Positions 46,931 through 55,762 of a stretch of 64,000 nt of DNA are shown here, piece after piece (positions within the stretch are counted from its first letter, which is position 1; each line of letters starts with the position of its first letter). The notes under the pieces are model-generated. The model made no database searches. It was not told the DNA's origin and was given only the letters and a program-made list of their open reading frames with translations. The stretch covers positions 30,794 to 94,793 of the forward strand of contig MVIG01000020.1 of NCBI GenBank assembly GCA_002086835.1, written 5' to 3'. A program made the position numbers and the translations under genes. This stretch comes from Mycolicibacterium porcinum (GTDB lineage: Bacteria > Actinomycetota > Actinomycetes > Mycobacteriales > Mycobacteriaceae).

Positions 46931-47530
46931 ATGACCACTGACGCTGCCGCGCCCGAGCCGTCCGCCGGCACTTCACGCCGGGATGTCTTACTCAAGGTGG
47001 CCGCCGACCTGTTCCTGCGAAACTCCTACGACGGAGTGACTGTGGACATGATCTGCACAGCGGCCGGAATTTCCGGGCCGGGCCTCTACAACCACTTCGA
47101 GAACAAGCAGGCCCTCCTGATCGCCGTCGTGGAAAGTCCCTTGGCGGCCCTGCACCGGTTCGCCAGAGAAACGGCGGAGGCGGAGCCCGATCCGCGGGCG
47201 GCACTGGAGATCTTGGTCGACTTCCATATCAGGAGCGTGGTGACCTCAGCTCCGACGACCCTCGTCTTCATGAAGAACGAACATGCCTTACCGGAGAAGG
47301 ACCGGCGGCGAATCCGGCGCGAGATGAATCTCTATGCCGAGGAATGGATTTCCATCGTCGCAGCATTGCGTCCTGACCTGTCCGAGCCAGAGGTTCGGCT
47401 ACTCACCCATACGGTGTTCTCAATGCTCAATTCAGTGGCGACTCTCAACAAGGGCCTGGACCACGAGTCGATCGTCAAGACGATGTCGACCGCAGCGATC
47501 AAGGCACTCACCTCGCCCGGCGACGAATGA
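46931..47530 (+). CDS. TetR-family transcriptional regulator of the catabolic run
   Basis: 199 residues from the ATG at 46931 (the frame is open earlier). HTH LFLRNSYDGVTVDMICTAAG ... GPGLYNHFENKQALL (about 30-65) and a helical ligand domain. The style resembles KstR2/FadR-type acyl-CoA-sensing regulators. It is divergent from the 14-gene run across the AT-rich palindrome, so it is the likely repressor, induced by a CoA thioester. Confidence 0.88.
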   Translation: MTTDAAAPEPSAGTSRRDVLLKVAADLFLRNSYDGVTVDMICTAAGISGPGLYNHFENKQALLIAVVESPLAALHRFARETAEAEPDPRAALEILVDFHIRSVVTSAPTTLVFMKNEHALPEKDRRRIRREMNLYAEEWISIVAALRPDLSEPEVRLLTHTVFSMLNSVATLNKGLDHESIVKTMSTAAIKALTSPGDE

Positions 47531-47567
47531 CATGTCGGCCGGCAAGGCACTCATGTAGAGGTCCTAC

Positions 47568-47800
47568 TCACCGGGAAATGCCCGCCGCATCGGCGATCTC
47601 ACGGGTTTTGTCGACGATCGAGTCGATCCGCGCCACGGTGGGCGCGCCCGCGGCTGCCTTGTTCTCCGGCTAGTCCATGGCCCGGCGCATGACGCCCTCG
47701 GCGATGATCGCCAGCTTCCACAATCCGAGCACATGCCAGTACTGCAGGGCCGCCGGATCGCGCCCGGTCTCGGCGGACTTTCGGCTGAGTGACGTCCGCC
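47568..47800 (-). pseudogene. C-terminal relic of an APH-type phosphotransferase (FadE36-like)
   Basis: One frame encodes ETGRDPAALQYWHVLGLWK, LAIIAEGVMRRAMD, a stop (TAG, 47670-47672), then about 33 more codons to a second stop. The sequence matches the end of mycobacterial phosphotransferase/FadE36-type proteins, in which the aligned position is usually Glu or Asn. The N-terminal 300 residues are missing and the frame is interrupted, so it is dead. Confidence 0.6.
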
Positions 47801-47825
47801 GCAAAACACCTTTGAGCTAGACGTT

Positions 47826-49136
47826 TCAGAAGGCGCGAAGGTTGTCCTTGAACAGCTGATGCTCGTATTCGGTGCGGGTGAGCCCGCGCCGTTGCAGTTC
47901 GGGTACCAGGCCGTCGACGATTTCGATGACGTATTTCCGGGTCAGTCTCATGCCTGGCGCCGTGATGAGGAAGCCGTCGCCGCCGACCTCGGCCATCAAC
48001 GCCTCAAGACGATCGGCCACGGTCTCGGGCGTGCCCACCAGCGCATCTTCCGTGGACAGGTACGCGGTGGTCAGTTCCCGTAGCGTCTTGCCGCTGCCAC
48101 GTTGCAGGAAGGCCTCAAGGGAGCCGCGCTCCCCGTTGGTATGCAGGTCATCAGGCAGGGGTTCGTCGAAATCGAACTTCGTGAAATCGATCTCGACGAT
48201 CGCCGAGAGGTGAGCGAGCGTCTTGTCGATGTAGTAGTCGCTGCTGACGATTCTGTCGAGCTTGGCGCGTGCCTCCTCATCGGTGTCAGCGACATGAGGT
48301 GTGATCAGGAACAGCACCTTGATGTCATCGGGGTTTCGTCCGTATTGGATGGCGCGGTTTCGGATGTCGTCGCGGTAGGCGATCATTCCGGCCGGATCGG
48401 TCGCGGTGCCGACGACGGTGTCGGCGTACTTGGCAGCGAAATCCTTGCCCTGCGGAGACCCTCCGGCCTGTGCCAGCACAGGGTGCAGCTGGGGTGACGG
48501 GACGGTGTTCAGTGGCCCTCGGCTGCGGTAGTACTGGCCTTCGAAATCTATGGTGTGCACCTTGGTGTGATCCACGAAGGTGCCGGTGTCACGGTCCCTG
48601 ACCACGGCGTCGGGCTCCCACGAATCCCACAGTTGCCGAACCAGTTCGACGTATTCATGGGCGCGTGCGTAGCGCTCATCGTGTCGGGGCAGCTCGTCGA
48701 GTCCGAAGTTCTGCGCTGCTCGATCCTCGGCTGAGGTGACCATGTTCCAGCCGAGTCGTCCGCCGGTGAGGTGGTCAAGTGTGCTGCACAGTCTGGCCAG
48801 CAGGTACGGCGGGTAGAAGGTGGACGACAGGGTGACGACCAGCCCGAGGTGGTTGGTCACGTGCCCCAACAGCGGAATGAGCGGTGCCGGATCGTGTTTG
48901 GGTGAGTGCAGGGCGTGTTTGAGCTCGTGTTCATAGGTCCCGCCGTAGGCGTCTGACACCATGAGTTTGTCTTCGAGCAGCAGATAGTCGAACTTTGCTC
49001 GTTCGAGATGCTGCGCCAACTCGATGTAGAAGCTGCCCGTCCAGTCCTGGCCGCCCGTTGATCCCCATCGGTCATTCCACGCATCGGTGCAGAAGTTGGC
49101 AAACCAGCCCAGGTGAAACTTGTTGGCGTTACTCAC
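47826..49136 (-). CDS. NtaA/SnaA/DszA-type flavin-dependent monooxygenase
   Basis: 436 residues of the LLM superfamily group that includes nitrilotriacetate and dibenzothiophene-sulfone monooxygenases. Typical stretches are FDYLLLEDKLMVSD, LSSTFYPPYLLARLCSTLDHL, GRLGWNMVTS and HPVLAQAGGSPQGKDFAAK. It needs reduced FMN from a separate reductase. It starts at a GTG. The upstream, same-strand NCS1 permease probably imports its substrate; a nucleobase-like N-heterocycle is one guess. Confidence 0.88.
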   Translation of the reverse strand: MSNANKFHLGWFANFCTDAWNDRWGSTGGQDWTGSFYIELAQHLERAKFDYLLLEDKLMVSDAYGGTYEHELKHALHSPKHDPAPLIPLLGHVTNHLGLVVTLSSTFYPPYLLARLCSTLDHLTGGRLGWNMVTSAEDRAAQNFGLDELPRHDERYARAHEYVELVRQLWDSWEPDAVVRDRDTGTFVDHTKVHTIDFEGQYYRSRGPLNTVPSPQLHPVLAQAGGSPQGKDFAAKYADTVVGTATDPAGMIAYRDDIRNRAIQYGRNPDDIKVLFLITPHVADTDEEARAKLDRIVSSDYYIDKTLAHLSAIVEIDFTKFDFDEPLPDDLHTNGERGSLEAFLQRGSGKTLRELTTAYLSTEDALVGTPETVADRLEALMAEVGGDGFLITAPGMRLTRKYVIEIVDGLVPELQRRGLTRTEYEHQLFKDNLRAF

Positions 49137-49240
49137 TTTTTAATCTCTCTTGATGATGTCCACGCACGCGGCGGTGCAACGAGCCGCTACATGGGAGTGT
49201 CAAATGCGCATCGAAGCGCACATGGACAGTGGGTCGCCGA

Positions 49241-50776
49241 TCAATCGCGCCCGTCGAGCAGTCCGAACTCCAGTGCAGATTGATGGCCCGGTGCGAGCAC
49301 AACATCTTCGGCGTCCCGCAGTACGGTCTCACTGTTGGCCACCGCGCCCAGTTCGGCGCTTCGGTCCTGGCCGCGACTGAACACAAAGTAGAGCAACGCC
49401 GAGGCGGCCAAGCCCGCCAGCCACGAAATGTCGATTCCGCCGAGCCAGGCCCCGATCGGACCGGTGTAGAACGGCAACACCGCGAAGGGAATCATCGTGG
49501 CGAATCCTAGGAAGTAGGCGGCGATTCCACGCCATGCCCACCGGCCATACACTCCGCGCGGGCTGAACAGATCAGTAATGGCGTACTGCCCCCGTCGGAC
49601 GAAGAAGAAGTCGGTGAGGTTGACCGCAGTCCAGGGCACCAACAGAAACAGCATGAGAGTCAACGCGTTGCTGGCGATGTTGATCACGTGATCGCCGAAT
49701 GGCAGCGCAACGACGACGTACACCCCGATGACCCCTGCGGTGATCGCGACGCGCAGTCCCCGTGACGGGGTGATCCGCTTGACCAGATCGACCCCGGTCA
49801 GGAACTGCAGCGTGACGCTGTAGGCGGCGGTCGCGATGCAGACGATGAGAGTGGCCGCCGAGGCCAATGCCAGAACCGCTCCGAATCCCGGGAACACCGC
49901 GTTGCCGGCGCCGTGCAGCGCAGCCAACGCGTCTTCGGCGTGATAATGCGCAGATAACCAGGCACCCACTGAAATCAGCCAGAACGCCGAAACTCCCGAA
50001 CCGACGTAGACCGATGCGATCAATGATCGAGCCGGCGTCCGCGCCGGCAGGTACCGCGTGTAGTCCGATACCACTGGGGCCAAGGCCATGTTGTAGGCCG
50101 CAGAGATCGCGAACACCGTGAAGAACGCGGATGCGACGTACCCCGTTGTGCCCGGCTCCGGCGAGGTTCCTCCCGCCCGGCCCAGCACGATGGCCGCGGT
50201 GAACACGAACACCAGCGGGACAGTGATGTAGAAGACGATCTGGGATATGCGATGCAGGTGATCGTGGCCGGCGACGGCGAATACGCCGCCCACGATGTTG
50301 ACGATCAAGCCGACGATGACCGGGGACCAACCGAAGATCTGGGCCAGGCCCTGCGCAGTCAGGATCGTGTACACCACACCGAACGCGAGATAGCAGGTGA
50401 CCGACATCGCGACCACCACGATCACGCCGTAGAACCCGAACTGCGCCCGCGACTGCAGGATCTGAGGCAGGCCGAGGCGCGGCCCCTGCGTGGCATGGAA
50501 AGCGGTAAAGAATGTCCCTACCAGTAGTCCCAAGGCGGACGCGGTGATCGACCACCCCACACTGAGGCCCAACGCCGGGCCGGTGAACCCCAAAGCGATG
50601 GTGAAGAAGCTCCAGTTGGCAATGAAGAACAGCGGGCTCACTCGCCACGCGGTCCCATGACGTTCGGCCGGTGTAACCCAGTCGATGGAGCGACTCTCGA
50701 TTCTGTTGTGACGTGCGGCTCCCCCTGCCGCAGTTAGCTCAGAATCCTCTCTGGGCGTTGATATCTCGGTGGACAT
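49241..50776 (-). CDS. NCS1-family nucleobase/N-heterocycle permease
   Basis: 511 residues, about 12 membrane helices. The NCS1 signatures are visible: FFIANWSFFTIALGFTGPALGLSVG near the N-terminus, GPRLGLPQILQSRAQFGFYG (about 95-114) and VPWTAVNLTDFFFVRRGQY near residue 380. NCS1 carriers take up cytosine, purines, allantoin, hydantoins or thiamine. It is followed by the NtaA-type enzyme (104 bp gap). The 114-bp gap to the MerR gene shows only AT-rich promoter-like DNA. Confidence 0.9.
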   Translation of the reverse strand: MSTEISTPREDSELTAAGGAARHNRIESRSIDWVTPAERHGTAWRVSPLFFIANWSFFTIALGFTGPALGLSVGWSITASALGLLVGTFFTAFHATQGPRLGLPQILQSRAQFGFYGVIVVVAMSVTCYLAFGVVYTILTAQGLAQIFGWSPVIVGLIVNIVGGVFAVAGHDHLHRISQIVFYITVPLVFVFTAAIVLGRAGGTSPEPGTTGYVASAFFTVFAISAAYNMALAPVVSDYTRYLPARTPARSLIASVYVGSGVSAFWLISVGAWLSAHYHAEDALAALHGAGNAVFPGFGAVLALASAATLIVCIATAAYSVTLQFLTGVDLVKRITPSRGLRVAITAGVIGVYVVVALPFGDHVINIASNALTLMLFLLVPWTAVNLTDFFFVRRGQYAITDLFSPRGVYGRWAWRGIAAYFLGFATMIPFAVLPFYTGPIGAWLGGIDISWLAGLAASALLYFVFSRGQDRSAELGAVANSETVLRDAEDVVLAPGHQSALEFGLLDGRD

Positions 50777-50891
50777 GAGGAGCCATCATGTAGCTAACGG
50801 GGCACCAGACCTAGGGATAGAATCCACCAGATTGAATCGGGATCTATGCCCTGCCGTCAGCAACCGGCTCTCGCCGCTGCCGCTGCCGTAC

Positions 50892-51623
50892 CTAGGTGGC
50901 CAGCCGCCGCACGATCTGACCGGCCCGGCGCAGCACGTCGATCTGCGCCGGGTTGTACAGATCGGCCATCGCGTCATCAATGGCCTTCTCGGCGTAATGC
51001 GCACCGCGCGGGGCGTCGACGCGGGCCTCGGTGAGCCCGGGATGGGCCTGCCGGACCGACCAGATGTAGGGCGCCAGCCGCTCGGCAAGGTCCTGGCGGG
51101 TCGCCTCATCGGCGTCGGCGGCCAGCGTGTCCAGCTCCGCTGCGGCCGGATCTTCGCGAGTGTCCCTGATCAGGTCGGCATAGACCTGTCGGCCGCGTGG
51201 GCCCAGCACCCGGCTCAGGACCACCACCAGTTTGCGATCCGCGTCGGTCATCTTGGCAACGGCGTCCCCGGGCCCGAATTCAGGCGGCAGATCTGTGGGC
51301 GCAGAGTTCTCCAGCAGCTCGCCGAGCTCCTCGCGGGCCCGTTGCAACCGGTCGATGGTCGCCGCCAACTCGGCGTCCAGTTCCCGCAACGCCTGCTCGG
51401 GATGCTCGTCGGTGTCACCCATCGCCGCGATCTGCGGGAGCGAGAACCCCAGGTCGACGAGCCGTTTGATGCGAACGAGCCGGACCAGGTGCGCCACGCC
51501 GTACCGCTTGTACCCATTTGACCGGCGTTCGGGCTCCGGGAGCAGGCCGACCTGGTGGTAATGGCGGACGGCTCGCAGACTGGTGCCGGCCAGTTCGGCG
51601 ATCTCCCGAGTGCTCCACGCCAC
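50892..51623 (-). CDS. MerR-family transcriptional regulator
   Basis: About 243 residues from a GTG (MAWSTREIAELAG). The N-terminal MerR HTH (TSLRAVRHYHQVGLLPEPERR; VRLVRIKRLVDLGFSLPQI) is followed by a coiled-coil region and a long C-terminal domain rich in Ala, Asp and Glu with no recognised ligand family. It may control the NCS1/NtaA genes downstream on the same strand or the divergent DUF3159 gene. Confidence 0.85.
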   Translation of the reverse strand: MAWSTREIAELAGTSLRAVRHYHQVGLLPEPERRSNGYKRYGVAHLVRLVRIKRLVDLGFSLPQIAAMGDTDEHPEQALRELDAELAATIDRLQRAREELGELLENSAPTDLPPEFGPGDAVAKMTDADRKLVVVLSRVLGPRGRQVYADLIRDTREDPAAAELDTLAADADEATRQDLAERLAPYIWSVRQAHPGLTEARVDAPRGAHYAEKAIDDAMADLYNPAQIDVLRRAGQIVRRLAT

Positions 51624-51686
51624 CTGTCCATCATGCCCATGCCCAGGACTTGACTGTGCCGCTACGTCCGAGTGTGCGATGGAGGC

Positions 51687-52391
51687 ATGCCGCCACCTGA
51701 GGTGCTCTCCGTCGACAATCTGGAGCAAGAACATTCACCGACATTGCTCGAACGCATGGGCGGGGTGTCCGGGCTGGTGCACGCCGGCCTGCCCACGTTT
51801 GCCTACGTCGTTGCGAACGCGATAGCGGGCCTGAACGCAGCGGTCGTGACATCCGTCGGCGTCAGCATCGGTCTGATCGTGCTCCGGCTGTTGCGCAAGC
51901 AGCCCATCCAGCCGGCGGCATCGGGACTGCTCGGGGTCGCCGTCGCCGCGCTGATCGCCTACTACACCGGGTCGGCCGAAGCCTACTTCCTGCCGGGAAT
52001 CTGGCTCAGTCTGACGATGGCTGCCGTGTTCGCCGTATCCCTCTTGCTGCGGCGCCCGTTGGTCGGAGTGATATGGAACCTGCTGCGTAGCGCCGGACCC
52101 GATCGGTCATGGCGCTCCGACACCGTGACGCTGCACGCGTTCGACGTCGCCACGCTCGCCTTCGTGGCGTTGTTCTCCGCGCGATTCGTTGTGCAGCAAT
52201 GGCTTTACGACGGTGGCTTCAGCGGCTGGCTGGCGTTTGCCCGGATCGCCATGGGCTATCCACTGCTCGGCGCGGTGTCCGTGGTCGTGTACTGGGCGGT
52301 GCACCGTGCGAACCGACGCATAAACCCAGATATCCACCGGGACAGCACTGGGACCGACGCGAGCGACTCTCCCGAGCCCGCCGCTCGCTGA
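51687..52391 (+). CDS. DUF3159 family membrane protein
   Basis: About 234 residues, five to six membrane helices, with family stretches GGVSGLVHAGLPTFAYVVAN (about 25-44) and RPLVGVIWNLL. The family is widespread in actinobacteria and of unknown function. The ATG at 51687 is preferred; a GTG 5 codons upstream is possible. A hydrophilic tail (NPDIHRDSTG) ends it. Confidence 0.85.
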   Translation: MPPPEVLSVDNLEQEHSPTLLERMGGVSGLVHAGLPTFAYVVANAIAGLNAAVVTSVGVSIGLIVLRLLRKQPIQPAASGLLGVAVAALIAYYTGSAEAYFLPGIWLSLTMAAVFAVSLLLRRPLVGVIWNLLRSAGPDRSWRSDTVTLHAFDVATLAFVALFSARFVVQQWLYDGGFSGWLAFARIAMGYPLLGAVSVVVYWAVHRANRRINPDIHRDSTGTDASDSPEPAAR

Positions 52392-52487
52392 TTCCACAAG
52401 GGGCAGTTCCTGGACAGGATTCGAACAGCGGTGTCGGTCCAGACGTGGTAGCGAGAGTTGTTCGCTACCAGGGACTTCTGCGTCGTT

Positions 52488-53501
52488 TCAGTAGGTGATG
52501 ACCGCTCGGAAGCGGACGTCGCCCGCGGTGACCTTCTCGACGGCCTCGACGATCCGCTCCTTGGGGAACGTTTCGATCATCGGCTTGACCTTGCCCGACG
52601 CTGCCAGGTCGAGGGCCTCGGTGAGGTAGTTCAGGCCGTTGTGCGTTGCGCCGATGAACTTCTGCCGCTGGGCGAAGAAAGGTTGCGGTTCGGTGGGGAT
52701 GGTGAAGTCGGCGAACGGGTCGAGGCCGAGCAGCACCGCGCGCCCGTTGTGCCGCAGCCCCTTGAACGCAGCTCGTCCAGCCTCATAGGAGTTGGAGCAC
52801 AACAGAAGTACGTCCGCGCCGCCGGCGGCCTGCAGTTCAGCACCATCCGCAACGACGAGATCCGCTCCGAGATTGCGTGCCAGCTCATGCTTATCCGGAG
52901 AGTGGGTGATGGCAATGGTCTCGTAGCCGCAGGCCTTGGAGAACTGAAGGGCCAGGTGGCCAAGGCCTCCGATGCCGAGCACGGCGATTCTCTCGTGCGG
53001 CTGCGGCTCGGCAGCACGCAGACCACTCCAGGTGGTGTACCCAGCGCAGAACATGGGGGCCGCCTCTTCGTAGGACAGCCCGTCCGGGAGCAGGACAGTG
53101 CCGGTGGCGGTGACCGCGATGTATTCGGCGTGGCCGCCCTGGGTCGTGAAACCGGTCAGGCGAGCATCGGGGCAGTTAACGGCGGCCTGTCCGGACAGCG
53201 GAAGGTTCTCCCGGCAGTACGAGCAGTGTCCGCAGGTCGACTGCACCCACGTGGTGCCGACGCGGTCACCGACCTTGCGTCCGATGACTCCTTCACCTAC
53301 TTCGACGATCTCGCCGACAACCTCGTGACCGGGGGTGTTGGGGAACAGATCGCCCGCGGCGCCGCGGGTCGTCCAGATGTCGGTGAAACAGATGCCGGTG
53401 GCGTGGACCTTGATGAGCACCTGACCGGCTTCAACTTTCGGGGTGGGGATGTCTCGTAGTTCCCAGGTGCTGTTGAGGGCCGGGATGACGGCGGCTTTCA
53501 T
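52488..53501 (-). CDS. Zinc-dependent alcohol dehydrogenase
   Basis: 337 residues of the MDR family: catalytic zinc in GICFTDIW (Cys) and TPGHEVVGEI, structural zinc in CGHCSYCRENL...NCP (about 91-112), and the cofactor motif VLGIGGLGHLALQ (about 171-183). It oxidises a primary alcohol or reduces an aldehyde. It faces the AraC regulator across a 15-bp inverted repeat. Confidence 0.9.
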   Translation of the reverse strand: MKAAVIPALNSTWELRDIPTPKVEAGQVLIKVHATGICFTDIWTTRGAAGDLFPNTPGHEVVGEIVEVGEGVIGRKVGDRVGTTWVQSTCGHCSYCRENLPLSGQAAVNCPDARLTGFTTQGGHAEYIAVTATGTVLLPDGLSYEEAAPMFCAGYTTWSGLRAAEPQPHERIAVLGIGGLGHLALQFSKACGYETIAITHSPDKHELARNLGADLVVADGAELQAAGGADVLLLCSNSYEAGRAAFKGLRHNGRAVLLGLDPFADFTIPTEPQPFFAQRQKFIGATHNGLNYLTEALDLAASGKVKPMIETFPKERIVEAVEKVTAGDVRFRAVITY

Positions 53502-53591
53502 GGAGAGTCCTCTCGCCAGTAGGGGTGAATTCGATGGGCCCGACGCTACGGACGGAATCCGCTGATGCCACTAGCAACAGACGCCGATCTA

Positions 53592-53631
53592 CTTGCAGTT
53601 CGCGCCAGCAGCGTCAGGCGTGAACTGCAAG
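53592..53631. promoter_or_regulatory. Inverted-repeat operator between alcohol dehydrogenase and AraC regulator
   Basis: CTTGCAGTTCGCGCC (53592-53606) and GGCGTGAACTGCAAG (53617-53631) match at 14 of 15 positions as an inverted repeat with a 10-bp spacer. It lies 91 bp before the dehydrogenase start and 55 bp before the AraC start. The long arms and spacer fit an AraC-type dimer site. Confidence 0.8.
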
Positions 53632-53686
53632 CGAGATGGCGGCTGATGCATGTATCCGAAGCGGCTGACTTGGCTAGGCTCGCGTC

Positions 53687-54685
53687 ATGGCGGGTCAAAG
53701 TTTCGACCTCGATCCGAGCATCAAGGTCCTCGTGCATGATCTCGGCGTCTCCCCGGCGCAGGTGCTCCGGCGTGCGGCATTACCGCGCGACCTGTTCGCC
53801 CGCCGGCCGCCCGAGTTGTCGGTCGCGGAGTACTACAGGTTTTGGGACGCGATCGCGGCCGAGGCCGACGATGCCGATCGTGACGACTTCGCAGTCACCA
53901 TGTGCGAAGCGATTTCCGTCGAGCACTTCTCCCCGCCGATCTTCGCCGCGCTCTGCAGCCCGGACCTGCGTACGGCGGCACAACGACTTGCCGTCTACAA
54001 GCCGCTGATCGGGCCTATCCAGCTGGATATCGACACCGCCGCAGGGGTGACGATCACCTACCGGTGGCCCTCCGGCCCGCCACCGCCGTTGCTCCTGGCG
54101 ACCGTCGAGCTCATGTTCTGGGTGGCGCTGGCTCGCATCACCACCCGCGAGCAGGTTCGGCCCACGCGCGTGACGATGCCCGCACCGCCCCAGGACCGCG
54201 GGTCGCTTGAGCACTACCTCGGCTGCCGGGTCCGCAAAGGCCTCGACTACTCCGTCGCCTTTGCCGCTGCCGACGCGACGCGCCCCTTCCTGACCGAAAA
54301 CGACCAGATGTGGCAGGTTTTCGCGCCGGGTCTACGTCGTCGACTCGCCGATCTCAATGCCACGGCCACGACAGCCGAGCGGGTCCGGGCCGCTCTCATC
54401 GAAACCCTTCCCGCTGGCGATCCGTCGATGACTGCGGTCACCGGCCAGCTCGCCACCAGTGCACGCACACTCCAGCGGCAACTCAGCCAGGAAGGCACAT
54501 CGTTCCAAGCCGTGCTCGCCAGCACACGGGAAGGCCTCGCCCGGCACTACCTGACGCGCGACGACCTACGGACCTCGGAGATCGCGTTTCTGCTCGGGTA
54601 CAACGACACCAACTCGTTCTATCGGGCCTTCAAGACCTGGACTGGTGTAACTCCCGAGATGGCGCGGGCGAACGGGCGTAGCTGA
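53687..54685 (+). CDS. AraC-family transcriptional regulator (arabinose-binding-domain type)
   Basis: 332 residues. The N-terminal half is the OruR/AraC ligand-binding type (LSVAEYYRFWDAIAAEA, AVTMCEAISVEHFSPPIFAALCSPDLRTAAQRLAVYK); the C-terminal part has the paired HTH (ARTLQRQLSQEGTSFQ; IAFLLGYNDTNSFYRAFKTW). Probably activates the divergent alcohol dehydrogenase gene. Confidence 0.9.
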   Translation: MAGQSFDLDPSIKVLVHDLGVSPAQVLRRAALPRDLFARRPPELSVAEYYRFWDAIAAEADDADRDDFAVTMCEAISVEHFSPPIFAALCSPDLRTAAQRLAVYKPLIGPIQLDIDTAAGVTITYRWPSGPPPPLLLATVELMFWVALARITTREQVRPTRVTMPAPPQDRGSLEHYLGCRVRKGLDYSVAFAAADATRPFLTENDQMWQVFAPGLRRRLADLNATATTAERVRAALIETLPAGDPSMTAVTGQLATSARTLQRQLSQEGTSFQAVLASTREGLARHYLTRDDLRTSEIAFLLGYNDTNSFYRAFKTWTGVTPEMARANGRS

Positions 54686-54693
54686 TCTCGTAC

Positions 54694-54725
54694 TTGACCT
54701 TGCCCCATGGGGCAAGGTTTAGCGT
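54694..54725 (+). promoter_or_regulatory. MerR-type promoter/operator with long spacer
   Basis: A 22-bp perfect palindrome with arm ACCTTGCCCCA (54697-54707) lies between a -35 TTGACC (54694-54699) and a -10 near TAGCGT (54720-54725). The spacing is 18-20 bp. A palindrome in an overlong spacer is the hallmark of MerR-activated promoters. It drives the MerR-peroxiredoxin gene 8 bp on. Confidence 0.85.
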
Positions 54726-54732
54726 TGCCGTC

Positions 54733-55686
54733 ATGAGTGGAATGACGATCGGCGACCTCGCGCGGCGCACCAGCGTGACCACCAAGGCTGTTCGCTACTA
54801 CGAATCGTTGGGCCTGCTCACGCCTGAGCGATTGCCCAACGGTTACCGCGTCTACGACCTCGACGACGTGCGTCTGGTCGAAGAAATCAAGTCCTTGCGC
54901 CGACTGGGGATTCCTGTTGAGCGAACCCGGCCGTTCCTTGAGTGTTTGGCCTCAGGGAGTCTGCACTCCGACGAGTGCCCGTCGTCCTTGGCGAGCTATC
55001 GCGACGTCATCGAAGACCTCACCGAACGCATCGAAGAACTGTCCTCGAAGCGATCGACACTGATCCAAGCGCTAAACGTAGCGGCATCGAGGGGAAGCCA
55101 ATACTCCAGCGCTGTCGCCGAATCCGACTATCTGTCGTTGCCCGATGATCTGGCGGTACCCAGCGACGACCAGGCGGCCGACCATCTGATCGGAACCGCC
55201 ATGCCGCACGTCGCGCTGGTAAGCACCTCCGGCAAGACGATCCGACTCGACATGCTGGGAGATCGCCGCACGGTGATCTACATCTATCCCCTCACCGGCC
55301 GGCCAGGAACTGACGTGCCGCGGGGTTGGGATTCGATACCAGGGGCACGGGGATGCACTCCCGAATCATGTGGGTTCCGGGACCACTTCCGCGATCTGCT
55401 GGAAGCGGGCGCGGGACGAGTCTTTGGATTGTCGAGTCAGAACACTGACTACCAGGGTGAAGTCGTTGAGCGGCTCGCCCTGCCCTTCGACATGCTCTCG
55501 GATCCCCAGTTCCTGATGGCGGACACGCTGCGACTGCCCACGTTTGAAGCCGGCGGCACACGCCTGTTCAAACGGCTGACCATGATGGTACGTGCCGGCC
55601 TGATCGCGCACGTCTTTTACCCGATCTTTCCCCCGAATGCACACGCCCAACAGGTGCTGAACTGGCTGCGCAGCCACCCGCAGTAG
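54733..55686 (+). CDS. MerR regulator fused to a peroxiredoxin-like domain
   Basis: 317 residues from ATG 54733. Residues about 1-70 are a MerR HTH (IGDLARRTSVTTKAVRYYESLGLL), about 70-130 a coiled-coil/linker with Cys about 70 (FLECLASG) and Cys about 80 (HSDECPSS). Residues about 155-310 form an AhpC/TSA-like redoxin (IYPLTGRPG, GARGCTPESCGFRDHF, LPFDMLSDPQFLMAD). The paired Cys of CTPESC are the likely peroxidatic site. The fusion suggests that one protein both senses oxidants and controls its own gene through the palindromic promoter. Confidence 0.85.
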   Translation: MSGMTIGDLARRTSVTTKAVRYYESLGLLTPERLPNGYRVYDLDDVRLVEEIKSLRRLGIPVERTRPFLECLASGSLHSDECPSSLASYRDVIEDLTERIEELSSKRSTLIQALNVAASRGSQYSSAVAESDYLSLPDDLAVPSDDQAADHLIGTAMPHVALVSTSGKTIRLDMLGDRRTVIYIYPLTGRPGTDVPRGWDSIPGARGCTPESCGFRDHFRDLLEAGAGRVFGLSSQNTDYQGEVVERLALPFDMLSDPQFLMADTLRLPTFEAGGTRLFKRLTMMVRAGLIAHVFYPIFPPNAHAQQVLNWLRSHPQ

Positions 55687-55762
55687 CGCCGCCCATTCGC
55701 ACCCCGCACGCCACCAGTGCTGCAGCACAAATACTTTCACTCAGTCCACAGGGAGTCGACCG

